NCBI RefSeq assembly: GCF_011405655.1
Contig: NZ_AP022829.1
Span: 2,093,001-2,157,000 of the forward strand
DNA length: 64,000 nt
Source of the DNA: Adlercreutzia hattorii
Lineage (GTDB): Bacteria; Actinomycetota; Coriobacteriia; Coriobacteriales; Eggerthellaceae
Direction of reading: 5' to 3'
Notes under the pieces: generated by a model
Database searches by the model: none
Told to the model about the DNA's origin: nothing
What the model saw: only the letters and a program-made list of their open reading frames with translations
In this document: positions 1-9,178 of the stretch, piece after piece
Position numbering within the stretch: position 1 is the first letter of the stretch
Layout: the number at the start of each line of letters is the position of its first letter
Position numbers and translations under genes: made by a program

Positions 1-375
1 GCCCGCATCGCCTCCGGAGGCGAAATCAGCCGCGTCATGCTGGCCATCAAGATGGCTTTGGGCGCAAAGGACGGCACGGAGACCCTTATCTTCGACGAGG
101 TGGACGCCGGCGTGGGCGGGAGCACCGCCAATGCGCTCGCCGCCGTGCTGGCGGAGCTGGCGGAAAGCCACCAGGTCATCGCCATCACGCATCTGGCCCA
201 GGTGGCTGTGCTCGCCGATACCCACTACACCGTGACGAAAACCGCGGGCGACGCGCCCGAAACGGCTCTGACCCCGGTGGAGGGCGACGAGCGCGTGGCC
301 GAAGTGGCGCGCCTGTTGTCGGGCACCGCCACCGAGACCTCCCTCGCCCACGCGCGCGAACTTCTCGGCCAGTAA
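1..375 (+). CDS. recN: DNA repair protein RecN, C-terminal end (5' truncated by window edge)
   Basis: Frame 1 is open from the first base and ends at TAA 373-375. The visible 124 residues are the C-terminal ATPase lobe of an SMC-like protein: an ABC signature (ASGGEISRVMLAIK), a Walker B (LIFDEVDAGVGG) and the D-loop/switch region with ITHLAQVA. This combination is typical of RecN, which acts in recombinational double-strand break repair. The N-terminal Walker A and the coiled coil lie outside the window. In many bacteria recN sits close to dxs and xseB; here those genes are about 25 kb away on the other strand. The identification rests on the signature and Walker B block and is confident. 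Confidence 0.93.
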   Translation, partial: ARIASGGEISRVMLAIKMALGAKDGTETLIFDEVDAGVGGSTANALAAVLAELAESHQVIAITHLAQVAVLADTHYTVTKTAGDAPETALTPVEGDERVAEVARLLSGTATETSLAHARELLGQ

Positions 376-403
376 GCCGTCGGCAACGGTCGGTCCCCCG
401 TAG

Positions 404-470
404 GGGCGGACCTTGGTCCGCCCTCCCGACAACGGCTATGCTCGCGACAAGGGGCGACCAAGGTCGCCCC
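404..470. repeat. REP-like pair of palindromes after recN
   Basis: Two hairpins lie in the space between the convergent recN and deacetylase genes. The first has arms GGGCGGACC/GGTCCGCCC with a TT loop (404-423). The second has GGGGCGACC/GGTCGCCCC with an AA loop (451-470). Together with flanking CGTAGG and CCTACG the two units are near-inverted copies of each other, as in bacterial interspersed REP/BIME elements. They may also act as a bidirectional transcription barrier, although no T-run follows. Confidence 0.6.
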
Positions 471-508
471 CTACGAAGATTATCCGACGAGTTTTCCGAA
501 AGATGCTG

Positions 509-2152
509 TTATTCCGCCTCTTGCTGGGCGGCCAGTTCCTGGGCCAGCGCCTTGGCGTCGTCGTAGGCCAGAAGCTGGTCGATGGTCACGAACTTGTAGC
601 CCTCCGCCTTAAGCTGCGGCAGGGCGATCTTCAGCGCCTCGATGGTCTGGCTGCGATCGCCGCCGCCGTCGTGCATGAGCACGACATCCCCCGACTTTGC
701 CGACAGCAGGCGCTCCGCAATGGCGTCGGCGCCCGGTCGCCGCCAGTCCTCGGTGTCCACGTTCCAGCCGATCTCGCCCGTGATGTAGGGCTGCAAGTTC
801 CAGATGATCTCGTCGTGGAAGTTGCCGCCCGGCGAACGGAACACCTTCGACGCCTCGGCGCCCGTCGCATCCGCGATGGCCTGCTGGCCCATCTGCACCT
901 CTTCAATCTGCTTCTCGGGACTCTGGCGCGTCATGTCCACGCCGTTGCCGCCGCCGGTGGCCGCATGGTCGTAGGAGTGGGTGCCGATCTGGTGACCCTC
1001 GGCTGCCATGCGCTTGATCGTCTCCACGTAATCGGTCTTATCGGAAATCTGCTCGCCGATCGTGAAGAACGTCGCCACGGCGTTGTTCTCCTTCAGCACG
1101 TCGAGCAGTTCCTGGGTCGTGGGCCACGGGCCATCGTCGAAGGTGAGCGCGATGACTTTCTCGCCGTTCGTGTTCGCGTTGTACTTCAGATAAACGTTGT
1201 CGGAGCCCTCCTTCACGGTTTCCTCCACCGTCTTGCCCGACACTTTGCCGGTGCGCTTCTCCACCTGGGCCGCCTCACCGGGCACGTACACGTGGATGGC
1301 CCCCTCGCCCAGCTCCACCTGGCCCGGGGCCGTCTCCTCGGTAGTTACATCGTATTCCTCGGTCGCATCGGCGCCGTCGTCCAGCTGGACCACATCGCCC
1401 TTGTGCAGCTCAGTTGCGCCGTCGGTCACCTCATTGCCGTTGACCGTGCCGGCAAAGGCAGCGCCGCCGCCCTCTTCCAGAACCTCCCCGTCGACGGAGA
1501 GCAGATTGCCCGGCTGCGGGGAGACGACGCCCTCGGCGATCATGTCGTTCAAGGTCGTCCCCCGATCCACCGTGCGCGTCATGCCGTTGACCGTCACGTT
1601 GAACTGCAGGGGGTTCAGATACAGGTACACCCCCACGCCGATAGCGGCCAAAATGACCACGGCGGCGATGATGGAGACGACGCTCGCCTTCTTCTTGCCT
1701 TTCTTCTTGTAGCGCCCCATGTCGGCATAGGGCGCCACCTGGCCGTCGGCCTTGGTGGCGGGAACGACCCGCGGGGGAACCTGCGCCGCGTAGCCCGCAT
1801 AGCCATGGGGCGAAGCTGCCTGATGCGGCTGCGGCTGGGGCTGGGCCTGCTGATAGGCGTGCGGCCGATAGGACGGCGCTTCATGCAGGCGCGGATCCTG
1901 CGACTGGGCGGCAGCGGCCGTCTGCTCGCGAGGCGCTGCCGGCTCCTGCTGCGGGGAAGGGGCCTGCGCTGCCGGCTGGGGGCGCATTTCCGGCAGGACG
2001 GCCGCCGACTGCGGCTGCGGTGCTGAGACCCCGTGGGAATGGGGAACCGAGGCCGGCACGGAGGCACCGGGGTGGCGCCGGGTGGGCTTCTTGTGCTGTC
2101 GCGGGTTGTTGCGGGGGTTATTCGAACCTTGGGAGGCGGGCTGATCGGGCAT
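509..2152 (-). CDS. Membrane-anchored polysaccharide deacetylase (NodB homology domain)
   Basis: A 547-residue protein. Residues 1-150 are cytoplasmic, Pro/Gln/Ala-rich and low complexity, ending in a Lys-rich stop. One transmembrane helix follows (about 157-179), then an extracellular linker region. The NodB-type carbohydrate esterase 4 domain starts near 332. Its hallmarks are visible: TFDDGP (337-342, metal and catalytic Asp), GTHSYDHA (metal His pair), FRSPGG, and VLMHDGGGDR near the C-terminus. It probably removes N-acetyl groups from peptidoglycan or another wall polymer. The ATG at 2152 is chosen because TAAGGAA lies just upstream; the frame stays open for 60 more codons without a better site. 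The exact substrate cannot be read from sequence. Confidence 0.88.
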   Translation of the reverse strand: MPDQPASQGSNNPRNNPRQHKKPTRRHPGASVPASVPHSHGVSAPQPQSAAVLPEMRPQPAAQAPSPQQEPAAPREQTAAAAQSQDPRLHEAPSYRPHAYQQAQPQPQPHQAASPHGYAGYAAQVPPRVVPATKADGQVAPYADMGRYKKKGKKKASVVSIIAAVVILAAIGVGVYLYLNPLQFNVTVNGMTRTVDRGTTLNDMIAEGVVSPQPGNLLSVDGEVLEEGGGAAFAGTVNGNEVTDGATELHKGDVVQLDDGADATEEYDVTTEETAPGQVELGEGAIHVYVPGEAAQVEKRTGKVSGKTVEETVKEGSDNVYLKYNANTNGEKVIALTFDDGPWPTTQELLDVLKENNAVATFFTIGEQISDKTDYVETIKRMAAEGHQIGTHSYDHAATGGGNGVDMTRQSPEKQIEEVQMGQQAIADATGAEASKVFRSPGGNFHDEIIWNLQPYITGEIGWNVDTEDWRRPGADAIAERLLSAKSGDVVLMHDGGGDRSQTIEALKIALPQLKAEGYKFVTIDQLLAYDDAKALAQELAAQQEAE

Positions 2153-2417
2153 CGCTTTATTCCTTAGGAAGTACTTCAGGTGGTGCAGGTGCTTTCTCGC
2201 GATTATACGACGAAGTGTCGGGGCGTTCACGGCAGAGCAGCTTACATTTCCGTAAAGCTCGCAATCCGTCCCGAATCCACGAAAACTGAACAGCCCGCGC
2301 CGTCCCAGAGGGGCACTTCCCCACCGCGCCACCGTCCCGCAGGGGCGCCGTCCTGCAAAGGTCGGCGTCCTGCGAGACGAATCTTGCGGCGATGGCAGGA
2401 GCCCGAGCGCGGTGCCT

Positions 2418-4571
2418 TTAGCTCGCGCGCGACGACCCGTAGGCGGCGTGCTTGCGGTTGCCGTAGGCGCTGCCCTTGCGGGCGCCCTTCTTCAGATCCT
2501 TCAGCACGTCCTCCTCGGACTTGTCCTCCACGGTGCTCTTCAGCTTCACCACCTGGTCGCGCAGACGGGCCGCCTCCTCGAAATCCATGTCGCGGGACGC
2601 GGCGGCCATGTCGTCTTCCATGGACGAGATGAGCCGCAGGACCTCTTCGCGGGAAAGCTCTGCCAGCTCCTTGTTCACCTGCTCGGCAGTGGTGCCCTCC
2701 ACGTCTTCCGTGATGAAGCCCATGATGTCGTTGATGGCCTTGCGGATAGTCTGGGGCTTGATACCGTGCTCCTCGTTGTAGGCCATTTGGATGTCGCGGC
2801 GCCGGCGCGTCTCGTCGATGGCCCGGCGCATGGAATCGGTGATGCGGTCGGCGTACATGATGACCTGGCCGGACACGTTGCGGGCCGCGCGGCCTATGGT
2901 CTGGATGAGCGAGCGGTGGTTGCGCAGGAAGCCCTCTTTGTCGGCATCCAGGATGGCCACGAGCGACACCTCGGGCAAGTCGAGTCCCTCGCGCAGAAGG
3001 TTGATGCCCACGAGCACGTCGAACTCGCCCCGGCGCAGATCGCGCAGGATCTCCGTGCGCTCCAGGGTGGCGATGTCCGAGTGCATGTAGCGCGCCTTCA
3101 CGCCCTGGTCGAGCAAGTGGTCGGTCAAGTCCTCCGCCATCTTCTTCGTGAGCGTCGTGATGAGCACGCGCTCGTTGCGCGCCGCCCGCTCCTTCGCCTC
3201 GTCGATGATGTCGTCGATCTGGCTGGCGCTCGTGCGCACGACGATCTCCGGGTCCAGAAGGCCCGTCGGGCGGATGACCTGATCCACCTTCGCCTGGCTC
3301 ACGCGCTCCTCGTAATCGCCCGGCGTGGCCGATACGTAGATGAACTGCGGGATGCGCTCCTCGAACTCGTCGAAGCGCAAGGGGCGGTTGTCCAGGCAGC
3401 TGGGCAGGCGAAAGCCGTGCTCGGCGAGGGTGATCTTGCGGGAGCGGTCGCCCTCGTGCATGCCGCGGATCTGCGGCACCGTGACGTGGGACTCGTCGAT
3501 GATGCAGAGGAAGTCCTTCGGGAAGTAGTCGATGAGGGTGTAGGGCGGCTCGCCCGGCGCACGGCCGTCCAGATGGCGCGAGTAGTTCTCGATGCCGGAG
3601 CAAAATCCCATGGTCTCCAGCATCTCCAAGTCGTAGTTCACGCGCATCTCCAAGCGCTGGGCCTCCAGGAGCTTCCCCTCCTCCTTGAACTGCATGAGGC
3701 GCTCGCGCAGCTCGTCCTGAATCGTGCCGAGGGCCTTGTCCATCTTCGGCCGCGCCGTAACGTAGTGGGAAGCCGGCCAGATGGGCAGCGCCTCGTAGCT
3801 GTTCAGCACCTCGCCCGTGACCTGGTCAATCTCGTCGATGGATTCGATCTCGTCCCCCCAGAACTCGATGCGGATGGGATGGTCGGCGTAGGGCGGGAAC
3901 ACGTCCAGCGCGTCGCCCCGCACGCGGAAGGTGCCGCGTTTCTGCTCGTAGTCGTTGCGGTCGTACTGGATGTCGATGAGCTCGTGGATGACCTCGTCGC
4001 GATCCATCTCCTTCTGCTTGTCGACGAACACCGCCATGCCGGCGTAGTCCATCGGCGAGCCGATGCCGTAGATGCAGCTCACCGACGCCACCACGATGAC
4101 GTCCCGCCGCGACAGCAGAGCCGAGGTGGCCGCATGGCGCAGCTTCTCCACCTCCTCGTTGATGGAGGCGTCCTTCTCGATGAAGGTGTCGGAGGAGGGC
4201 ACGTAGGCCTCGGGCTGGTAGTAGTCGTAGTAGCTGACGAAGTACACCACGGCGTTGTCGGGGAAGAACTCCTTCAGCTCGGCCGCCAGCTGGGCCGCCA
4301 GCGTCTTGTTCGGCGCCATGACGAGCGTGGGCTTCTGCACCGCCTCGATGGTCTTTGCCATGGTGAAGGTCTTGCCCGAGCCGGTGACGCCCAGAAGCGT
4401 CTGGTAGCGCAGGCCCTCTTCCACCCCCTTCGCGAGCGTGGCGATGGCCTCGGGCTGGTCCCCCGAGGGCTCGAAGGGCGAGACCACCTTGAACGGGGTG
4501 TTCGCCAGCCGCACCTCCGGCAACTTCCCCGCCATTTCCATACCTTCTATATTGGAAAGATGAGTGGACAC
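2418..4571 (-). CDS. uvrB: UvrABC excinuclease subunit B
   Basis: UvrB is the damage-verifying helicase-like subunit of nucleotide excision repair. The sequence shows the typical start ([13 protein letters not shown]), Walker [13 protein letters not shown], the beta-hairpin region [12 protein letters not shown], a DESH box, the helicase motifs (ISRHL..., [49 protein letters not shown]) and a C-terminal UVR motif ([17 protein letters not shown]) that contacts UvrC. The start is uncertain. An AGGAGGG lies directly against an ATG at 4577 but exactly 7 nt before a GTG at 4571, so the GTG is preferred. A Lys/Arg/Ser-rich tail follows the UVR motif. No uvrA or uvrC lies adjacent. Confidence 0.95.
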   Translation of the reverse strand: MSTHLSNIEGMEMAGKLPEVRLANTPFKVVSPFEPSGDQPEAIATLAKGVEEGLRYQTLLGVTGSGKTFTMAKTIEAVQKPTLVMAPNKTLAAQLAAELKEFFPDNAVVYFVSYYDYYQPEAYVPSSDTFIEKDASINEEVEKLRHAATSALLSRRDVIVVASVSCIYGIGSPMDYAGMAVFVDKQKEMDRDEVIHELIDIQYDRNDYEQKRGTFRVRGDALDVFPPYADHPIRIEFWGDEIESIDEIDQVTGEVLNSYEALPIWPASHYVTARPKMDKALGTIQDELRERLMQFKEEGKLLEAQRLEMRVNYDLEMLETMGFCSGIENYSRHLDGRAPGEPPYTLIDYFPKDFLCIIDESHVTVPQIRGMHEGDRSRKITLAEHGFRLPSCLDNRPLRFDEFEERIPQFIYVSATPGDYEERVSQAKVDQVIRPTGLLDPEIVVRTSASQIDDIIDEAKERAARNERVLITTLTKKMAEDLTDHLLDQGVKARYMHSDIATLERTEILRDLRRGEFDVLVGINLLREGLDLPEVSLVAILDADKEGFLRNHRSLIQTIGRAARNVSGQVIMYADRITDSMRRAIDETRRRRDIQMAYNEEHGIKPQTIRKAINDIMGFITEDVEGTTAEQVNKELAELSREEVLRLISSMEDDMAAASRDMDFEEAARLRDQVVKLKSTVEDKSEEDVLKDLKKGARKGSAYGNRKHAAYGSSRAS

Positions 4572-4728
4572 GCGCATCCCTCCTCTCACAGTAATTCGCT
4601 ATAAGGAGAACAGTCTAGCACCTTCCCCAAGAAATGAACAGATGTTCGCTTAAAGTTCACGATCCGTCCAACCATGAGTGCTATACTCTGCAATCGCTGT
4701 TGACATCCCGCGACGTGAGGAGATCATC

Positions 4729-5848
4729 GTGGCGAACGTGAAGAACGTGGCCCCCGGCGTCGGCCTGTGCGCGGCCATCGCCCCTTCCCTGCTGGTTTCT
4801 CGGCGAGGCGCTGCCCGTGGTGGGCGGCCCGGTGTTCGCCATCCTCATCGGCATGGTCATCGCCCTTTGGTGGAAGCAGCCGGCACGCGGCATCGTGCAG
4901 GACGGCATCGGCTTCACAGCGAAAAAGGTGCTGCAGTACGCCGTCATCCTGCTGGGCTTCGGGTTGAACCTCGCCCAGATCGCCGCCGTGGGCGCCGAGA
5001 GCCTGCCTATCATCCTCACCACCATCGCCACGGCGCTCATCGTGGGCTACATCCTCTACCGCGTGCTGCGCATGGATTCCGCCATCGCCACGCTCATCGC
5101 CGTGGGCTCGTCCATCTGCGGCGGCTCGGCCATCGCCGCCACGGCGCCGGTCATCCGCGCCAAGGACGAGCAGGTGGCCCAGGCCATCTCGGTCATCTTC
5201 CTGTTCAACGTCATCGCGGCGCTCATCTTCCCTACCCTGGGAAGTATGCTCGGCATGTCCAACGAGGGCTTCGGGCTGTTCGCCGGCACCGCCGTGAACG
5301 ACACCTCGTCGGTCACCGCCGCCGCGGCCGCCTGGGACGGCATGCATCCCGGATCGAACGCCCTTGACGACGCCACCATCGTGAAGCTCACGCGCACGCT
5401 CGCCATCATCCCCATCACGCTCGTACTGGCCATCGTCATGGCTCGCAAGGAGAACGCAGCAGGCGCCGGTGCGGCTGTGGCCGGACCCGGCACCGACGGC
5501 CTGGCAGTGAGCGACCCTGCCGCCAACGCCGCAGCGGCTCCCACCGGCGCGAGGCTTCTCGGCGGCTTCTCACTGAAGCGCGCCTTCCCCACCTTCATCC
5601 TGCTCTTCCTGGCAGCCTCGGTCATCACCACGGTTGCTGTTGCCGCTGGAGCCGACGCGGCCGCCTTCGCGCCTCTGAAGGCCTTGAGCAAGTTCTTCAT
5701 CGTCATGGCCATGGCCGCCATTGGCCTGAACACCGACCTCGTGAAGCTGGTGAGGAGCGGTGCCAAGCCCATCCTCATGGGCCTCATCTGCTGGATCTGC
5801 ATCGCCGCCGCCAGCCTCGCCATGCAACATATGCTCGGACTGTGGTAA
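4729..5848 (+). CDS. YeiH family (UPF0324) putative sulfate/anion exporter, apparent frameshift near the 5' end
   Basis: The body of the gene (from about 4796, frame 2) encodes a polytopic membrane protein with the YeiH/UPF0324 hallmarks: [40 protein letters not shown] and [14 protein letters not shown]. The expected first segment ([22 protein letters not shown]) is present but in frame 1. It begins at a GTG (4729) with AGGAG 6 nt upstream. The two frames join only if one base is added near 4795, where CTGG-TTTCTC would become a continuous ...LL[13 protein letters not shown]. Frame 2 has no start codon before GTG 4817. So this is a real single-base deletion removing the first helix from the product, a phase-variable site, or a sequencing error. 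The family is thought to export anions; the substrate is not established. Confidence 0.75.
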
Positions 5849-5851
5849 ACC

Positions 5852-5892
5852 GAAAGCGGCCCCGAGGCGTTACGCCATCGAGGCCGCTTTTG
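5852..5892 (+). terminator. Rho-independent terminator after the YeiH gene
   Basis: GAAAGCGGCC and GGCCGCTTTT form a GC-rich stem around a 20-nt loop, starting 4 nt after the stop codon and ending in TTTT. Confidence 0.75.
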
Positions 5893-5940
5893 CGCCCCTA
5901 AACAGCCAGCCGCAGCCTATCGTTTGCTCGCTAACAGGCT

Positions 5941-6330
5941 CTAGTCATAGGGATTACAATCCAAATCGCGCGGCCAATCATGGCATTCGAGGCAATAGTT
6001 GCTGGTCACCTCATTACCCCTAGCATGACATACATTGCATGACAGGTAGCCGCCATGAACTGAGTCGTGAGGATTGGAATCGCCATACGATTCGGTGCGC
6101 GCTGCAACGCTTTCATAGGTGCCGCCGTGGCAGCCCAGACAGGCATCGTCGGAAACGTAAGGATCATTTTGGCCAGAGGCCACGGACACCTGCTCCGTAT
6201 TTGCCTGAGAATCGCCGGTTTCGGACAGGTTGGAACCCGTATTCTCAGCCGAGCAGGCAGCCAGCCCCAAGCAGGCCGTCAAGGCAACTCCAGCGATCAT
6301 CGCAATAGTACGTTTGCTGTCGATTCTCAT
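5941..6330 (-). CDS. Exported multiheme c-type cytochrome lipoprotein (three CXXCH)
   Basis: A 129-residue protein with a lipoprotein-type signal (hydrophobic stretch then LAAC, Cys about residue 26). Three heme-attachment motifs follow: CLGCH, CNVCH and CLECH, with intervening His residues (NPHDSVHGG) that can serve as distal ligands. It lies 2 nt downstream of the flavoprotein gene. The arrangement matches separate-subunit relatives of flavocytochrome c, in which a small cytochrome passes electrons from the quinol pool to an exported flavin reductase. Shewanella-type flavocytochromes carry four hemes; only three motifs are seen here. Likely co-transcribed from the promoter at 8133-8163. Confidence 0.85.
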   Translation of the reverse strand: MRIDSKRTIAMIAGVALTACLGLAACSAENTGSNLSETGDSQANTEQVSVASGQNDPYVSDDACLGCHGGTYESVAARTESYGDSNPHDSVHGGYLSCNVCHARGNEVTSNYCLECHDWPRDLDCNPYD

Positions 6331-6332
6331 AG

Positions 6333-8084
6333 TTATTCTCCTTGAATGGCATGGCGGGCAGATACATAACCGAAAGTGGCCGCTCGACCGACGGAGGTGG
6401 CGGGAAGGTGGCGCGGATAGGTTCCCGAAAAGACTCCGCCCGAGGCATTGCCTGCGGCATAAAGACCTTCGATGGGCTCATCGTCCCAGTTCAACACACG
6501 GCACGATTCGTCGATGGTCAAGCCGCCGACCACGGTCAGTACCGTGCTGTTCGTCACGAGGCCGTAGTACGGGCCCTCCGCCAACGGCATGGCGGTTTCC
6601 AAGTTGCGGCGGAATTGCAAGTCCTTATTCTCGGCCGAGGAGAAATAGGCGTTGTAGGTGTCAACGGTTTCCTGGAGAATTGCCGCATCCAGCCCCAGCT
6701 GTGGCGCCAAATCGGCCACCGTGTCAGCTTTGAACATCCAGCCCTTATCCATATACTGCTTGATGGTCTCATCTGCGGTGGGCTGCATGTCGGCCATGGC
6801 GTCAACCATACCCTGGTTCAAGATAATCCAGCACCCCTTGCCGCGACCAGGCTGCGCATTGATAGCATTGGACACGAAGTTCATCGGCAGCCCCTCGTTC
6901 ACAAAGCGGACGCCACGTGAATTCACGGCGATGCCAAGCGAGGAGGTAAACCAAATGCCCGGGATGTCAAGGAACTGCGCAGGCGTACCGAAATTGAAGT
7001 TCATAACCGCATGGGGAATGGGATCCATTTGAGCGCCCAGCTGCAAACCCATCATGTGCCCATCGCCGGTGGGGCCAGTAGAGGGATCCCAGCAGCTTGA
7101 GGCGGCGTAATCCTCGGAGCGCGTCCACGCCTTCATCATATCGGGATTCGCTTCATAACCGCCCGTGCATAGCACGACGCCCTTGGTCGCCTCAACTGCG
7201 TAGTAGCCGTCGGCATCCTTCGCGACAGCGCCTGTCACACGGCCCGACGCATCTTGGACCAGCTGTACACCTGCGGTATTAAAGCGAAGATCGATATGGA
7301 GTTCGTTCTGCATTACAGCGGTGAGGGCATCCATGACGATAGGACCGAAAATCCAGCTCGTCCAGTTATAGTCCTCGGGAACGGCGAATTTGTGCTCACC
7401 CTGAATCACCTGGATGCCATAGCCCGTCTCTGGCTGAGTGGTGTTGTAAATCTTGATATCACGGCCCGCTTTATCTAACGAGTCCTGCATAAAATCGATT
7501 GCCTCGCCAGAGTTGTTCACGAACGACCATACTACATCGGGTCGGGCGCGCCAGTAGGAAGCTCGCAGAATCTCTTCCACATACTGAGCCGGATCAACGA
7601 CGTTGCCCGTCTCGGCCTGCATGCGGCTTCCGCAGCCGCCCACGCTCTCCCACGTATTGCGGCCCTTGCTCATCTTCTCAAGCACTACCACGTTGGCACC
7701 CAGCTCGGCGCCCTTCAGCGCGGCCATCGTGCCCGAAATGCCGCCGCCGATCACCAGCAGATCGCACTGATCGGTGTGAGTTATCTCGTCTGCGCCGATT
7801 TCCCGGGACTCGAAGCCCACAGGACCCGCAACGACATCCCATTCAGCCCCATAAGCGGGCATAAGGTTGACGTTCTCTCCGTAAATCTCAATCAGCTCGT
7901 TACCCACAGTCGCCGCGGACTCTTCCGCATAGGCCGCGTCGGCTGATCCTGTTGCAGCGGCAACAGCAGTCGCCGTGCACAACCCGCCGGCTGCCAAGCC
8001 CGCAAGGCCAACGCCCCGCAGGAACCCTCGACGGGAAATCCCCTGATTTCCCTGCGCATCCATCGTGCTTTTCGATGCACCCAT
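6333..8084 (-). CDS. Tat-exported FAD-dependent reductase (fumarate/urocanate reductase superfamily), substrate unknown
   Basis: A 583-residue flavoprotein. The N-terminus has a Tat signal (SRRGFLRG at 17-24, then a hydrophobic stretch and an Ala-rich cleavage region). An FAD-binding Rossmann motif (LLVIGGGISGTMAALKGAELG) begins near 110, and the C-terminal FAD motif is GLYAAGNASGGVFSG. By eye, positions that carry the catalytic and substrate-binding Arg in fumarate reductases (usually RG-x-GG before a VN-x-x-G-x-RF block, and NRLGGNA near the end) read TSSLGIAVN and TYPRHLPATS here, so fumarate is unlikely to be the acceptor. The second ATG (8084) is preferred over 8090 because GAAGGGAG lies 6 nt before it. 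It pairs with the triheme cytochrome and is probably controlled by the neighbouring MerR protein. Confidence 0.85.
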   Translation of the reverse strand: MGASKSTMDAQGNQGISRRGFLRGVGLAGLAAGGLCTATAVAAATGSADAAYAEESAATVGNELIEIYGENVNLMPAYGAEWDVVAGPVGFESREIGADEITHTDQCDLLVIGGGISGTMAALKGAELGANVVVLEKMSKGRNTWESVGGCGSRMQAETGNVVDPAQYVEEILRASYWRARPDVVWSFVNNSGEAIDFMQDSLDKAGRDIKIYNTTQPETGYGIQVIQGEHKFAVPEDYNWTSWIFGPIVMDALTAVMQNELHIDLRFNTAGVQLVQDASGRVTGAVAKDADGYYAVEATKGVVLCTGGYEANPDMMKAWTRSEDYAASSCWDPSTGPTGDGHMMGLQLGAQMDPIPHAVMNFNFGTPAQFLDIPGIWFTSSLGIAVNSRGVRFVNEGLPMNFVSNAINAQPGRGKGCWIILNQGMVDAMADMQPTADETIKQYMDKGWMFKADTVADLAPQLGLDAAILQETVDTYNAYFSSAENKDLQFRRNLETAMPLAEGPYYGLVTNSTVLTVVGGLTIDESCRVLNWDDEPIEGLYAAGNASGGVFSGTYPRHLPATSVGRAATFGYVSARHAIQGE

Positions 8085-8132
8085 CGCCATCTCCCTTCAC
8101 TTCTGAACTCACTTTCGTCAAGCGACGGGAGC

Positions 8133-8163
8133 ATTCTGCTGGCTGCACCCTATGCGGAGTCAA
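8133..8163 (-). promoter_or_regulatory. MerR-type promoter of the flavoprotein-cytochrome operon
   Basis: Read on the minus strand: a -35 TTGACT (8158-8163), a 19-bp spacer containing GCATAGGGTGCAG, and a -10-like CAGAAT (8133-8138). A 19-bp spacer, longer than the usual 17, is the signature of promoters activated by MerR-family proteins, which bind within the spacer. The same box occurs at 9063-9093. Confidence 0.6.
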
Positions 8164-8170
8164 GGACTTT

Positions 8171-9031
8171 TTAGCGCACAAGAGGGGAGAAGACATAGTA
8201 GTACTGCACGGCATCGCTTCCATCAGCGCGCAGAGGGAGATTTGCGTACAGGAGCTGCGTGTAAATATTGCCAGTTAACTCCGAGCCTTCCCGGGACAAA
8301 GCGGACGACACCATGTCGAGGACACGAACGTATAACGGCTCGTTAAAAGGCATCGTTCCCTTATCGCGTTCGGAAGATTCAGAGAATATCCCATCAACCC
8401 GGATCACCAAGGCTACCGCCTTGAACGAGGGCACGAAGCGCACATGAAGGCTAGCCAAGTCGACGTAATCGGCAAAACGAGTTGGAACAGAAAAGCCGCT
8501 CCGCGGAAGGTCGGGCGACGGCTCCGCCCCATCTCCCAACCCCTCGACATGATAATGAGGCGTATAGTGGACAAAGGGGATTTCGCGGGACCAGGTGCGC
8601 ACCAAACGCTGTTGCTCCGAAGAGGCCTTGGTCCAAGCGCTTTCCAGATAGAAAAACGACGGAATGTCGATCGCTTCATACGCCTCTAGTAGGTATGGAA
8701 CCTTCGCCAAGAGCGCCCTATCGCGATCGAGAGATTCAATCAGATCAGAAGCCCGCCGACGCTCCTCCGCCAAAGGGCTTACGCGCTGGCCCAATTCGCA
8801 ATCCATAGATGTTAAATCACCTGCAAGGATAACCTCTACGGATTCTTTCATCGAGATGCCGTAAGAGCCTAATAGGCGCGCCGTGAGTAGGCACAGCATG
8901 TTCTCGAAATGAAATCCCCGATAGTTGTTCTGCCCGCGGGCCCATGGATCTTTCGGCAGATACTTCTCGTAGAGACGAATAGTGCTGGGAGCCACCCCGA
9001 GAACCGCACAGAGTTCCTTTGTCGTTATCAC
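8171..9031 (-). CDS. MerR-family transcriptional regulator
   Basis: A 286-residue protein starting MITTKELCAVLGVAPSTIRLYEKYL. The winged-helix segment (residues 1-70) has the MerR pattern of helix-turn-helix plus RLYE, but the usual RYYE-x-x-GLL is altered to RLYEKYLPKDPWARGQNNYRGF. A helical linker follows (about 90-115, RRRASDLIESLDRDRALL), then a C-terminal domain of roughly 150 residues with Tyr/His-rich strands (HYTPHYHVEG) that may bind an effector. The GTG at 9031 is chosen because AAGGAGGGG lies 5 nt upstream; an ATG 36 nt earlier lacks a good site. It is encoded just upstream of the flavoprotein operon on the same strand, and both promoters carry the same box, which indicates autoregulation and control of the operon. 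Confidence 0.8.
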   Translation of the reverse strand: MITTKELCAVLGVAPSTIRLYEKYLPKDPWARGQNNYRGFHFENMLCLLTARLLGSYGISMKESVEVILAGDLTSMDCELGQRVSPLAEERRRASDLIESLDRDRALLAKVPYLLEAYEAIDIPSFFYLESAWTKASSEQQRLVRTWSREIPFVHYTPHYHVEGLGDGAEPSPDLPRSGFSVPTRFADYVDLASLHVRFVPSFKAVALVIRVDGIFSESSERDKGTMPFNEPLYVRVLDMVSSALSREGSELTGNIYTQLLYANLPLRADGSDAVQYYYVFSPLVR

Positions 9032-9062
9032 ATTCCCCTCCTTCAACAACGACGCCCCATTC

Positions 9063-9093
9063 AGCATACACCCTGCACCCTATGCCGAGTTGA
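9063..9093 (-). promoter_or_regulatory. MerR-type promoter of the regulator gene (autoregulatory)
   Basis: Minus-strand -35 TCAACT (9088-9093), 19-bp spacer containing GGCATAGGGTGCAG, and -10 TATGCT (9063-9068). The spacer box matches the one upstream of the flavoprotein gene over at least 13 consecutive bases. Confidence 0.6.
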
Positions 9094-9137
9094 GAGGTTT
9101 TTCCAGAAAAGAGAGTGCCCATTTCTCTTCTCCTATC

Positions 9138-9155
9138 GTTATAACGTGTTATAAT
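9138..9155 (+). promoter_or_regulatory. Operator/-10 region of the toxin-antitoxin operon
   Basis: The palindrome GTTATAAC (9138-9145) is followed 2 nt later by a near copy GTTATAAT (9148-9155), centres 10 bp apart. The second copy contains a perfect -10 TATAAT (9150-9155), 23 nt before the antitoxin ATG. No clear -35 is seen. The spacing of one helical turn suits binding of a dimeric AbrB-fold antitoxin. Confidence 0.55.
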
Positions 9156-9178
9156 TATCTGAACTGATTGGAGGCATT

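Noticed and set aside
2412-4604. A 730-codon open frame antisense to uvrB
   Set aside because: uvrB on the other strand has every expected motif; the antisense product is a codon-bias shadow.
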